Shown here piece by piece: positions 25,546 through 34,800 of a DNA stretch of 64,000 nt (position 1 is the first letter of the stretch; the number at the start of each line of letters is the position of its first letter). The DNA comes from Progne subis subis (Eukaryota > Chordata > Aves > Passeriformes > Hirundinidae). Below the pieces are notes generated by a model, which was not told where the DNA came from, did no database searches, and saw nothing but the letters and a program-made list of their open reading frames with translations. Made by a program: the position numbers and the translations under genes. The stretch lies in contig JAKJHU010000076.1 of the NCBI GenBank assembly GCA_022316685.1, positions 2,118,001 to 2,182,000 of the forward strand. The letters are read 5' to 3'.

Positions 25546-27219
25546 ACATGACATGAGCACACTGACTCATCCATGTGTGGGGATATATAAATGCCTTCTT
25601 ATAACGTGTTTTTGCAAGTTTTAGTAATAAAGCCAGATCTGTGAGGCTGCAATCCTTCTATGGCAACAGAACACTGTCATCACCAACATTTGACTCAAAA
25701 ATAGTTTGAAAAAGAAACTCTGTCTTTTTTGTTTGTTTGTTTTGTTTATGTTAGTAATGCAGAAGGTCATTGGTTTAATGTGTACAACCTTTTAAAGTTA
25801 TTTCTGTGAGTAAACATTTGCTGGAAGATATCCTGTCTGGGTGATATCTTTTTCAAATGCCTGAAATTAAGCTACCTAAACAAATTTTTCTTTGGTGAGA
25901 ACAAGACGAGACATTGGGTGCCTTTTCTAGAGGTGTACATCCTAGTATAATGACAGGCCAAGTGATATTACAATGTCTGAAAATTAAAGACCCCAGAGTA
26001 GGGAAGATTGTTGTTGTTTACCTTCTGCATTTGGTAGCAGTGAAAGGATAGTGAGGACTGACGTATACTAAAATATATTAATGAACTAAGCTTGTACTCC
26101 TCATCAAGGATGTAAGTTGACAGAGGCTAGATATCATGCTTGCATCTCTGGTAATGAAATGTATCCAGTGAGGAGAGCCTATGTGGGCACTTAGTGAAGA
26201 CATCCACTAAAACCCAAAATTATGGATGTCTGCAACAGGAAATACATTAAATATTTACCTTAGGGGATTTAGAACCATGCTAAAAAAACCCCAAACTTGT
26301 CTACTGTAACTCCCCAAAAAATCATATGAGAAGAGGGCTAAGTATTGAACTAAAAAGGTGAAAGAAAGAGAAATGCAAATGAAGAAAAAAACCTCCAGCA
26401 TGGGGCTGAAGGGGATACTTGTGGTTGTTAAAGTACTAATGGCTCTGCCAGAAGAAACTTTTTTCTGTGTTTCCTTTACAAGATTTTAACCAAAAGTTAG
26501 TTAAACTTAGTAGACGAGTGGAGGTAAATAGCTATCATAGGAGAATATTAAAGTCCTTGAAGCTAGTTGATTTAACAGCATTTAAGGCTGAAGTGTGTTT
26601 TTGTTTTGTTGTGGATTTTTTTTTTTTTTTTTTTTTTAATGCAGGGAACTTTATCTTCAAAAATCCAAACCCATAAAAACTTATTTTCTCTCTTTCTTAT
26701 CTTCTTCTCTTACACATCACTAGAAGAAGTCAGTTACAGGTGTTCACTTATGTTACCAAGAAAACAACAACAAAAGATATTTAAACACTATACATGCACT
26801 TCAGGCAGGTGGGAGAAAAATGTTACAGAAATGTGCCCTTTCTTGGGATGCATCAACTCACACACCTTCCTATAAAAGAGGAAAGGAAAAAGGAAGAAAA
26901 AACCCCACAACCATGAGAAAAAAACCTATCAGTAACAGAATTCTGTGTTGCTATGTCACCTTTCATGCCACATGAAAATTCTTCTTCCAAAACTTGGAAG
27001 TATGTTGTAAGAACATTCAGAAACATACTGGGTTTTTTCTTTCTCCTTTTCAAAGCAAAGCAAAGTTCCACCCTTGCTCTCTGTGTCTTTTTTTTCCTCC
27101 TCTCTCTTAAGGAAAAAAAAAAAAGAAAAAAAAAAAAAAAAAAAGAAAAAAAAAAGTTTTGAGAATTTCATTTTTTCTATTCACTGCAGTCCTGGCCAAA
27201 GTAAAGCCCTCTTTTACAT

Positions 27220-27227
27220 TGACGTCA
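27220..27227 (+). promoter_or_regulatory. cAMP response element of the DIO2 promoter
   Basis: The site is a perfect palindromic CRE, TGACGTCA, about 58 bp upstream of the TATA box and thus near -90 from the predicted start. As I recall, the human DIO2 promoter has a functional CRE at a similar distance that mediates PKA/CREB induction. In birds, thyrotropin-cAMP signalling in the mediobasal hypothalamus induces DIO2 during long days, so the site is a natural target for that input. Its function here is inferred from motif and spacing. Confidence 0.85.
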
Positions 27228-27260
27228 AGATCTTTACTAAGATTAGGGTTTCATTTCTCT

Positions 27261-27271
27261 ATTGCAGCAAT
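27261..27271. promoter_or_regulatory. Palindromic C/EBP-like site in the DIO2 promoter
   Basis: ATTGC-A-GCAAT is an inverted repeat of two C/EBP-type half sites with one extra central base. It lies between the CRE and the TATA box. C/EBP factors bind ATTGCGCAAT-like palindromes, and the added base would change the half-site spacing, so binding is uncertain. It could instead be chance symmetry. Confidence 0.35.
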
Positions 27272-27284
27272 TAGCTAGGGAATG

Positions 27285-27292
27285 TATAAAAG
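27285..27292 (+). promoter_or_regulatory. TATA box of DIO2
   Basis: TATAAAAG is a near-consensus TATA box. It lies about 660 bp upstream of the DIO2 start codon and downstream of the CRE. It predicts transcription starting around 27312-27320, in a CT/AG-mixed stretch without a strong initiator. Known DIO2 promoters contain TATA boxes, and the resulting leader of about 630 nt resembles the long leaders of mammalian DIO2 mRNAs. Confidence 0.85.
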
Positions 27293-27349
27293 GCTTCAGG
27301 GAAGCAAGCTAGGACTCCAGAGGGGAGAGCACTTTGCACCATAGGCAGA

Positions 27350-27466
27350 TAGCAAAGAGAGTGCGGGAGGAGGAAGGCAGGAATACAGAGACGCGGAGTA
27401 GGAGGGGGGACGGGGGAGGCAGAGAGGGAAAGAGAGGGAGGGAAGCAGGGAGGAAGGAACAGAAAG
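27350..27466 (+). repeat. Purine-rich (GA/GGA) tract in the DIO2 leader
   Basis: Over the central 100 bases (27361-27460) only 12 are pyrimidines, and positions 27421-27445 are purines without interruption. The tract begins about 60 bp after the TATA box, in the transcribed non-template strand. Such tracts can favour R-loops or triplex DNA, but no function is shown. Confidence 0.8.
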
Positions 27467-27480
27467 TTTATGTACATAAA

Positions 27481-27482
<2 letters not shown>

Positions 27483-27512
<30 letters not shown>
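27483..27512 (+). repeat. T30 homopolymer in the DIO2 leader
   Basis: An uninterrupted run of 30 T lies in the predicted 5' UTR, just after the purine-rich tract. It encodes the polyphenylalanine part of the first upstream ORF. Its length is probably polymorphic. Confidence 0.9.
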
Positions 27513-27514
<2 letters not shown>

Positions 27515-27946
27515 TATTGTTGCACCTAGTAGCTAGCTTTGCTGACACAGAAATGAGAGGTCTGTTCAGTGCTTAAATATCCGAGAAACAATGGGATAGT
27601 GCAGGAAAGTTAACAATTAACAGTCTCAGCTTAAATTTTGTAACTGCAGGGATCTGGAAACACAGCTGCCTCTCTCTTCAGCAAAATCAGGTCTCCTGGT
27701 TAAGAGAAGAATTTTTGTTAACATCTGAAATTCTGAAAACTAAGCAGTTTGCAGTTGAATGAGTATCGTGCAGTAATGGTTTTAACCAGCCTGCTCATAC
27801 TTAACTATGTCTGCTTATTTTAAATAGAGTAGCTGTGAAAGGGGTAATGAGGCTTTTGAAATGCCTTTTGCTTTACTGTTTTAAATGAGGGTACAGAGCA
27901 ATAAAGGGAGCTGAAGGTATCCGGCTGAAGAGAAGCAGCAAGGAAG

Positions 27947-28168
27947 ATGGGTCTGCTAAGTGTGGATTTGTTGATCACGCTTCAGATCTTGCCGGTCTTT
28001 TTCTCCAATTGCCTCTTTCTTGCCCTCTATGACTCTGTGATCCTCCTGAAGCACATGGTTCTGTTTCTGAGCCGCTCTAAGTCTGGGCGCGGTGAGTGGC
28101 GGAGGATGCTGACCTCGGAGGGGCTGCGCTGCGTCTGGAACAGCTTCCTCCTGGACGCCTACAAGCAG
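27947..28168 (+). CDS. DIO2: Type II iodothyronine deiodinase, exon 1 (residues 1-74)
   Basis: This is the first coding exon of the ER-membrane enzyme that removes the outer-ring iodine of T4 to make T3. It starts MGLLSVDLLITLQILPVFF and ends in ...LLDAYKQ. Residues about 8-35 form one hydrophobic segment that acts as the membrane anchor, with the N-terminus toward the ER lumen and the rest cytosolic in the known enzyme. The basic stretch SRSKSGRGEWRR (about residues 42-53) follows the anchor on the cytosolic side. The start codon lies in a good context (A at -3, G at +4) and no upstream ATG is in frame without a stop. The exon is exactly 74 codons, so the intron is phase 0, and the junction is CAG|GTGAGT. 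The length and N-terminus match DIO2, not DIO1 or DIO3. Confidence 0.98.
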
Positions 28169-28310
28169 GTGAGTACGCGGGGATGGGGGCTGTGAGGAGG
28201 GGTGGGCGAGCTGGGACGAGCATCCCGCTCGTCAGCGGAGAAGGGAAGGGAATGACTGTGTGGTGCAAACTATCACCTATCTCACGTTAAGTTTGATGGG
28301 AGAAGCGTAA
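28080..28310. other. CpG-rich patch at the exon 1 / intron 1 boundary
   Basis: CpG dinucleotides are clearly denser here than in the surrounding AT-rich DNA, from the second half of exon 1 into the first 140 bp of the intron. It may be a small intragenic CpG island. No motif beyond base composition was recognised. Confidence 0.45.
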
Positions 28311-28374
28311 GCTGAAAGGAGTGGTACTTCTAAGGATTCATGAAATTCTGGAGCTGCTGACTGCGCTAAGCCTC

Positions 28375-28465
28375 CGGGCAGCCTTGGCCATGCCACCTAG
28401 TTTAGGCGTGCCTCAGTTTCCCCAACAGCATGAATAATAATCTTCATGTTTTTAAAGTATTTCAG
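28375..28465 (-). mobile_element. MIR-like SINE relic (minus strand)
   Basis: The stretch GTGCCTCAGTTTCCCC at 28408-28423 followed by an AATAATAAT-like segment matches the reverse complement of the MIR core and its downstream part. The flanks are too diverged to set boundaries. MIR copies are ancient amniote SINEs that survive as short fragments in birds. A chance resemblance is possible. Confidence 0.5.
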
Positions 28466-28990
28466 GATATTCGTTAAAGAGTAATTGTTCAATACTCTAG
28501 ATGTTTTCACAGCTGTAGCTTATTATTGCCATGTGAGATCCTCAGATACCATAAAAAGACTGCATCTTCAGATAGAGCTCTACATAGATAGATGTTAGCT
28601 ATGCAATGAGAGTTGTTTTACCTAGTGTAAAATATAAAAATGAAGCATTGTCATTACACTGGCATTTTCTATTGCTCATATGTTAACTTGTAAGTTGGAG
28701 GAAGTATCCAAGTAATAGTAAAGCTGCACAAATTGAAAAAGGATTTCCTTCATGAAAGCAGTGACACAGGGACTTGCAAGAGATTAAAAAGGAACTTGAC
28801 TAGCTGTCGGACAGCTGCCTGGTGATTTAAGTTTATAAAACCAGTAACAGTTATGCAATGTGTGCTTTTCTTTTCCTTTTAAGATTTCTTACAAACATAG
28901 CCAGTGGTACTGCCCAGGTCTCATGAGGTAGCTAGAATTCCTTTTTATATACTGAAAAAGGGGACCCAAACCCATGATATTTCTTGGACA

Positions 28991-29060
28991 GACCACCCAA
29001 GTTAGTAAGTAGAACTGGATTCAGAGCTCCTTGACTTTCAAAACAGTGCTTAGTCTGTTA
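28991..29060 (+). mobile_element. MIR-like SINE relic (plus strand)
   Basis: The segment GTTAGTAAGTAGAACTGGAT (29001-29020) and the following CTTGACTTTCAAAACAGTGC resemble the MIR 3' half (AGTAAGTGG...AGCTGG...GACTCCAAAGTCCAGTGCT). It is a short degraded fragment inside the intron. Boundaries are approximate. Confidence 0.5.
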
Positions 29061-29524
29061 ATTTGTTGTCTTATTCAGACCATCTAATTTAATGTATTCC
29101 ATGTGATGCCATAGGGGTCCTGTCCAAATTATATGCTTCTGAAGTACTTCTTTTTGTATTGCCTTCCCCCCAATTCGCTTTCACACCTCTACAATAGCTT
29201 TTATTTTTGCTCTTAGCTAAAAATGTGAAGAACTGGTGATGTTGGTGTTTGCTGGCTTTGTGATATAGAATACCATCTGCTTAGCTTGAAACTCAAGCCA
29301 TGGGGACATTAATTTTCAGTGTAAGACAAATGTAAATAACTAGCTTTTGCCAAATGGGTCAACCTCTTACTGCCACCTCAGGAATCATCCAGCTGACTAC
29401 CCAAATAAAATAATGCTGAATGAAGCCCACTATTCTTCTAGCCCTTCTAGTCTTTGTTTTTATTCTCTTCATAGACATTAAGTAAGTACATTTTACAGTG
29501 GCCTTGTTAAATGGGTCACTGAAC

Positions 29525-29640
29525 ACAATTGTTCCCATTTTACAGACAAGGCAAGGCAGGACAGTTAACACATGACTTGGTCAAGGCTCCACTGGGAGTT
29601 GGTAGCATGACTCTGCAACAGTCAAGTTTTGAGTTCTTGT
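29525..29640 (+). mobile_element. MIR-like SINE relic (plus strand)
   Basis: CCCATTTTACAGACAAGGCA at 29534-29553, then GACTTGGTCAAGG and an alternating ...GGGAGTTGGTAGCATGACTC segment, follow the order of MIR core motifs (CCCATTTTACAGATGAGG, GACTTGCCCAAGG, and so on). This is the clearest of the MIR-like pieces in the window. Confidence 0.6.
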
Positions 29641-31816
29641 ATTTGCAACCTATATGTGGCCTGGGGTCTTGAGAAGTAGTGAAGCTGTAAGAAACCTTAT
29701 GTCCCTGCGATATTTTCAATTTCTTTTAGCTTAAGTTACACACAATTGTTTAAAGGTATTGCATGACTCTCTGTAGCCTTCAAAGTCTTGCTTCATCTTT
29801 CTTTCAGTATCATTGATGTTAACCATGGGAGCAACAGGTATGGTGACTGTGCTATTTTTGGTGTTGGCAACGCAACTCATACCTTGAACTTTGGTAATTT
29901 TATTCCCTCCCTTATCATGATTAAATCATCTGAGTTATTCAGGTCAACCAGCCCATAAGGTTTCTAGAATGAACTCTTTGCCTTAATGAACTCAGCAGAT
30001 AAATGCATATAAACACAATCAAATTTTATCACCTGGTTCCAAAAAGAGGAAAAAGTCCATTCATGGCAGCTACCCTTAAGACAAAATGAATTGACCAACA
30101 ATTCATGTAAAGACTGTTTTACTTAATAGAATTATGGACCATAAAGACAGAAGACCATTGGAAACTCTTGGTTGTCATGGAAAGATTGTTAAGTACAGAA
30201 TTCAAATTATAAAGGGGACAAAATAAACTGAGAAGTAATATTGGAAGAGGATTCATCATCTCCACAACAGATGAGAATCTTTTGTTGTTTCTGTAAGGAA
30301 AAAAAGGGAAAAAGTTTCATCTGAAAAGTTGTACTAGTACATTTTAAAAAGATTGAAACATACCCTGATTTGTAACATATTTAAAAAGCATGAGAAATAG
30401 TGAAATATATCAAAGAATGTCCTGCAAAGCAAAATTTTCCTTAAATCACCCTTTTCTAAATCCTGAATAGAATTACCCTGTTGTGGTATCTTATGTTGAG
30501 ACAATAAGTGAGAAATTAAAATGTTATGGAAGCATGGCAAAATGCAGCTGATAACATAACCATGATTGCTTGTTGCTCCAATTTACCAGCTGAAGCCAGG
30601 TATTAGCAAATTACTTAAAAAGGTACTTAAACTCATTCCACTGAGCAGTATTTATGAGAAAACCACCATTTTTCATGTAGAATAACAGAATTGCAGATGT
30701 CTGAGATAACCAGAGCCAGATTGCCAGTTAGTAGAAAACTGCATCAAAGAAGTAACTGTGCTTGGTTTTACTGTATTTTGTGTCACTCACACAGAATTCT
30801 TCCTTAGTACATTTCATAATATTTTTCACAAAATTACTTTTACTTGATGTAAAATTTCTATTCAAAGAAAAATTTATAGGAAACCATTCCAGAAAAACAC
30901 TGTGGGCAGATATTGCATTCTGAATCAAGGTAAATTTATTACAAGAAAGGAACTTTGCCTCAAAAGCATGCATTGTCCCAGAACTGATTTTTTTCTTTTT
31001 TTTTTTCTTTCCCCAAGGCTAGTGTGTACAATATATGATCTTGTAATGGTTAGAGTATATTTCAAGCAAGCTATTCTGATTTTCTTTCTCATTGTCTAGA
31101 AAACCTTATTAATAATCTCATCCAAATTTCAACTTTTTTTCTGCTTTTTGTTGTTATTATTAAGTATTATTGCACATGGGTTTTGGTGAGGGCAATAATT
31201 TCATAGGCAAGGTTACCTAGCAGCAGCTGAAGATTTTAACACCATTAGTGGGGAAACAATGCAAAGTTTGCTGTATTATATGTAGAGTATAATCAGTGTT
31301 CTTTTTTATTGGAATATTCTATATGACTGGTTTTCTCCACATTTTAAAATCCTTCTGGAATCAGAATAATTGCTTTTTTGTTTATTTTGATTTTTAATGT
31401 TAATTTTACTTATGAATAATATGTTTTTACTTTCTTAGCTCTGAGTTCAATATCTGTCAGACTCAGTGTTGAAATTGTCAACAATGCACCAGCTTTGTGA
31501 TGTACAGACCATCCTCCTATTTTCCAAGAGGCAAGTGTGTCTTACACTACAAGGGAGTCTTTCGGACCAAACTAATCATCATAACAGAGATAAATAGAGC
31601 TAGCAGTCAAGTTAGATTAACTTTCTGTAATTGAAAGAGTGCAATTTTTTAAAATACTATTTTTATATATGTATGTGTTTGTAGGTATTTACAATTTTTG
31701 TTTGCATGTATGAAGATCTATATATACCCATTTGTCTCTCATACATATATGTATAAAAAACCAAAAGTACACGTATATAAGCATACATTTGCAGGAGTCA
31801 GTCTCTCTCATCTCTC

Positions 31817-31851
31817 TGTGTATGTATACACGTGTGTATGTACACATACAT
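31817..31851. repeat. 35-bp strictly alternating purine-pyrimidine tract
   Basis: Every step from 31817 to 31851 alternates pyrimidine and purine, mixing TG, TA, CA and one CG. It lies in the DIO2 intron within a longer TATG/CACA-rich stretch from about 31660. Such sequence can adopt Z-DNA or cruciform forms. No function is known. Confidence 0.8.
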
Positions 31852-34800
31852 TCCGATATGAACGCAGTCACAGCTATTGATGAGAGAGAAAAAACCAAGA
31901 CTTTTTGGGAGGGTGTTAGTGTATCCATGATTTATATGGACCATTTCTACAAATGCTAGTGAGATATTGTTTTAGCTTAAAGCATGTATACTGAATGTAT
32001 CACACATCTGAAAAAATCCAGAGAAAAAGCTGGAGAAGTTTTGGGGAAAAAAATCTTTAAAAGCTTTTTTTTTTTACCTGCTAAGTTCTATGCTTTATTT
32101 AGTAGTGGGATTAATCTGTTTTCTTAGCTTCCTAACCTTCTAGCTTTTCTAAGCAAAGGCGAGAAATTGTTATCTCAAAATGTTTTTAAAATAGGTTAAG
32201 AAAGGGTTGTACGCGTTAGAGATGCCCAGTGGTGAGGCCAAGTGCTGGGAGCTTTTCCAGTGCCACATTTAAGCTCTGTGTTGCAGCAAGGCAGAGCTAT
32301 CATGCATGGTCTCCAGTAGAAAGTTTTGATGTTATCCTTGAGGAAATCGTCCCTCTTCTCCACCTCAGTGTAAGGCAGTTACAAGGAAGACCTTAACAGC
32401 CTGTCCTAGCAGCAGCCCAATATTTAGGGATGCTGTGCTGTCCCTATGGGGGCAACGTGCACACGTGTGCATACACAGAGACGTGTGTAACTGTGCGTCA
32501 TGGGCCTCAGAGGGAGGCTGGTATCTCGAGTGAGGGATGGCGGTGGGTGTGTGTGTACTTGTACAGCTTTTTACTGTCTTTAGAATGGGCCAGCAGCAAG
32601 CTCCGGCATGACAGTCCCAACACAGGGAACGGCTGGCACAGGATCCTAGGCTGGCACAGGATCCCAGATCGCTACCTCCCAGAGCACGTAGACCCAGCTC
32701 TGGATGTAGCAGCAAGCAGAGTGGCTCAGTAAACACCCAGTGAGATTTTCCTGGGTTTTCAGGCAGGCAGTTAAATTACCTTTGGCTGCTTTTTCCTGCC
32801 TGGTAGGTACATGATCGAAAATAAATCAGCATGCAAAGCAAAACAGTCCCAAACCTTACATGTTAAATGCATGGTGCACAACATTATCACAAAGATATTT
32901 GTGAAAGTAATATAAAAGCATGATCCTCTACCTGCTCAATGGCTGTCCAGTAACTCTTTGCTTTTTGGGGAAACATTTTAAAGGTTGTAACAAAGACACA
33001 ACCTTCATACTTAACTATTTGTATTTATTTTGTCTGGCAAGGTAAGGAAGTATCCCTCTCTGCATTTGACAGTGATAAAGGGAATTCGTAAAAGAAAAAG
33101 TGTATAATTTCAGGGTTTAGAACTAGACATTGTGTGGTATGAGAAATATTTTATTGGTTTTACAGAGTTCAACTTTAGCAGAATTGTTTTCACTGACATT
33201 TGCAAATGAAAGAAGTGAGAAAAACAAAACTGAACTAAACCACAATTAAAACTTCTCCTGCAACATTGGGAACATAAATTCGACAGAATTTGCTCTTGAC
33301 ATTGTAATTATTATTAAAACTTTCTCATTATTATTAATATATAATCATGTTTGTTGTAGTTGTGTCTGAATATCAACCTATGCCAGGGACCCATAGTACT
33401 AGGCAGTGTCCCAACAAGAGGAGCAGACAGTTGGTCCCATGGAACTTAAGAGTTCAAACATTCAAAACAGACAAAGAGTAGGAAAATAAATACTTTTATC
33501 CCACATAGGCTTTCTTCCCATTTCATCTCACAGATCTAAATTTACTTCTTCCACACCTCTTTGCATTGTTGCATTTTCACCCTTATGTGTAAAAAAATGA
33601 CTGTAAGGAGTGCTTGCCTTGTTGCTGAAGCCTTGTGAAAACCCCTTTTTGCTGTGATAGACACAAAAAATTAGCTAATGGGCACTCTTCAGGAAGAGGA
33701 TTGTACGTGGTCTTTGAGTGCTGGCTCTACCTCTCTGTCAAAACCACCACTGTGTATTCATACTCATAAAACTGAATTAAAAAAAAGAAAAAATGAAAAC
33801 CCATCATCCAAATTAATATCAATGTCCCTTCATATGCTGACTAACAAAATCTGGTGAAGGCTTCTGTCAAGTGTAGGTAGATCCCAGTGGCCGTGGTGTA
33901 GTAGGTCGTGCTCCCATCTTGAGCACAAAGCCCTTAAGAAACTTGCTCTTGGCTCCTCAATCACAGGAGCTAAAATTAACTGTAAGAGTGCAAGGTAAAA
34001 GGCTCCTTAATGCTTTCCTTGTGCCATGCATACTCATTTGTGGGACTGGTGGCTTTTAAATGGAGAGAGCAGCATTTGACTAGTTATTTTTATCCGGACT
34101 GTGCCTGGTTTGTTTGTCTCCCACTTCCCTTCGTCAGCTCCACATACCTGATCCTAAATAAAAGACTCTGGGAAAGCCTGAACCATTTCTAGTCTCTACT
34201 CTCTAGTTTGAGTCATTCAAGTTGCCACCTTCCCATGACAAAGAACTTCCGCTCTTCTACTCTACTTCAGACAAGGGCCTTCTGTGATTCTTATCAACTG
34301 CACAACTCTGGGTCATGAAATAAAAAAAACCAAAAATAATAGTCTGTAGAACTTGCCAGCCAGAGACAAATTATGATCTGGATGAAGGTGTACCTAGCTG
34401 AATGGGATCAAATCAAAGCAGAGAATTTTGAAAAAATGCTGAAGGCTGCAGGGATTCAGTTCATTCCAATCATTGCACTCCAGTCCCAAACACAACATGT
34501 CCATATTCAAATGATTAATATAATAAACTGTTAATTGTCTGGCAGCACCTGTTTTTTTTAGGGGGTTGACACAACCTAATGAATCTGCCAAATTATATGA
34601 AAATCCCTGGCACAGGGAATTAAGCTGTATTCCAGTGCACAGGATCCCAGGAAGGTTATGCTGAAGTTAATAAAAACAAAACATGAAAAAAGAAAAGGTA
34701 AATGAGGACACAAGGTTTTGTCCATGGGGCTTTACCTAGTCCTTGTGGAAAATGTACTACAAACTCCGCAGTATGTGCTATTTCTAGCCTGCAGTTTATG

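Larger units (their letters stand above)
16263..27199. other. Intergenic upstream of DIO2, no gene seen
   Basis: About 11 kb without a recognisable exon. It holds two MIR-like relics, an A/T-run (17221-17262), T34 (17860-17893), a TTTA/TTTG microsatellite (19729-19768), a CAAA-rich tract (23097-23206), T22 (26616-26637) and an A-rich tract with G (27113-27155). Frames of up to 143 codons (22445-22876) and 106 codons (25146-25466) show no known family. Distal DIO2 enhancers may lie here but cannot be seen from sequence alone. Confidence 0.55.
27315..27946 (+). promoter_or_regulatory. DIO2 5' leader with nine upstream ORFs
   Basis: The predicted leader contains nine ATG codons before the main start: 27470, 27553, 27591, 27759, 27776, 27807, 27847, 27861 and 27885. 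Every one is closed by a stop before 27947, the last ending at 27914. Two pairs sit end to start: the frame ending at 27776 shares its last base with the ATG of the next, and the frame ending at 27888 overlaps the ATG at 27885. The first reads through the T30 run as Met-Tyr-Ile-Asn-Leu followed by nine Phe and a TAA. Short upstream ORFs are known to reduce translation of mammalian DIO2 mRNA, so the same effect is likely here. The start of the leader is inferred from the TATA box. Confidence 0.75.

Noticed and set aside
32365..32736. Overlapping frames of 123 and 100 codons on opposite strands
   Set aside because: They sit in the DIO2 intron in a locally GC-richer patch with an 18-bp duplication. 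No homology is evident to me.
33885..33950. tRNA-like stretch with an A-box-like GTGGTGTAGTAGG
   Set aside because: No B box or matching acceptor stem follows, so neither a tRNA gene nor a tRNA-derived SINE is supported.
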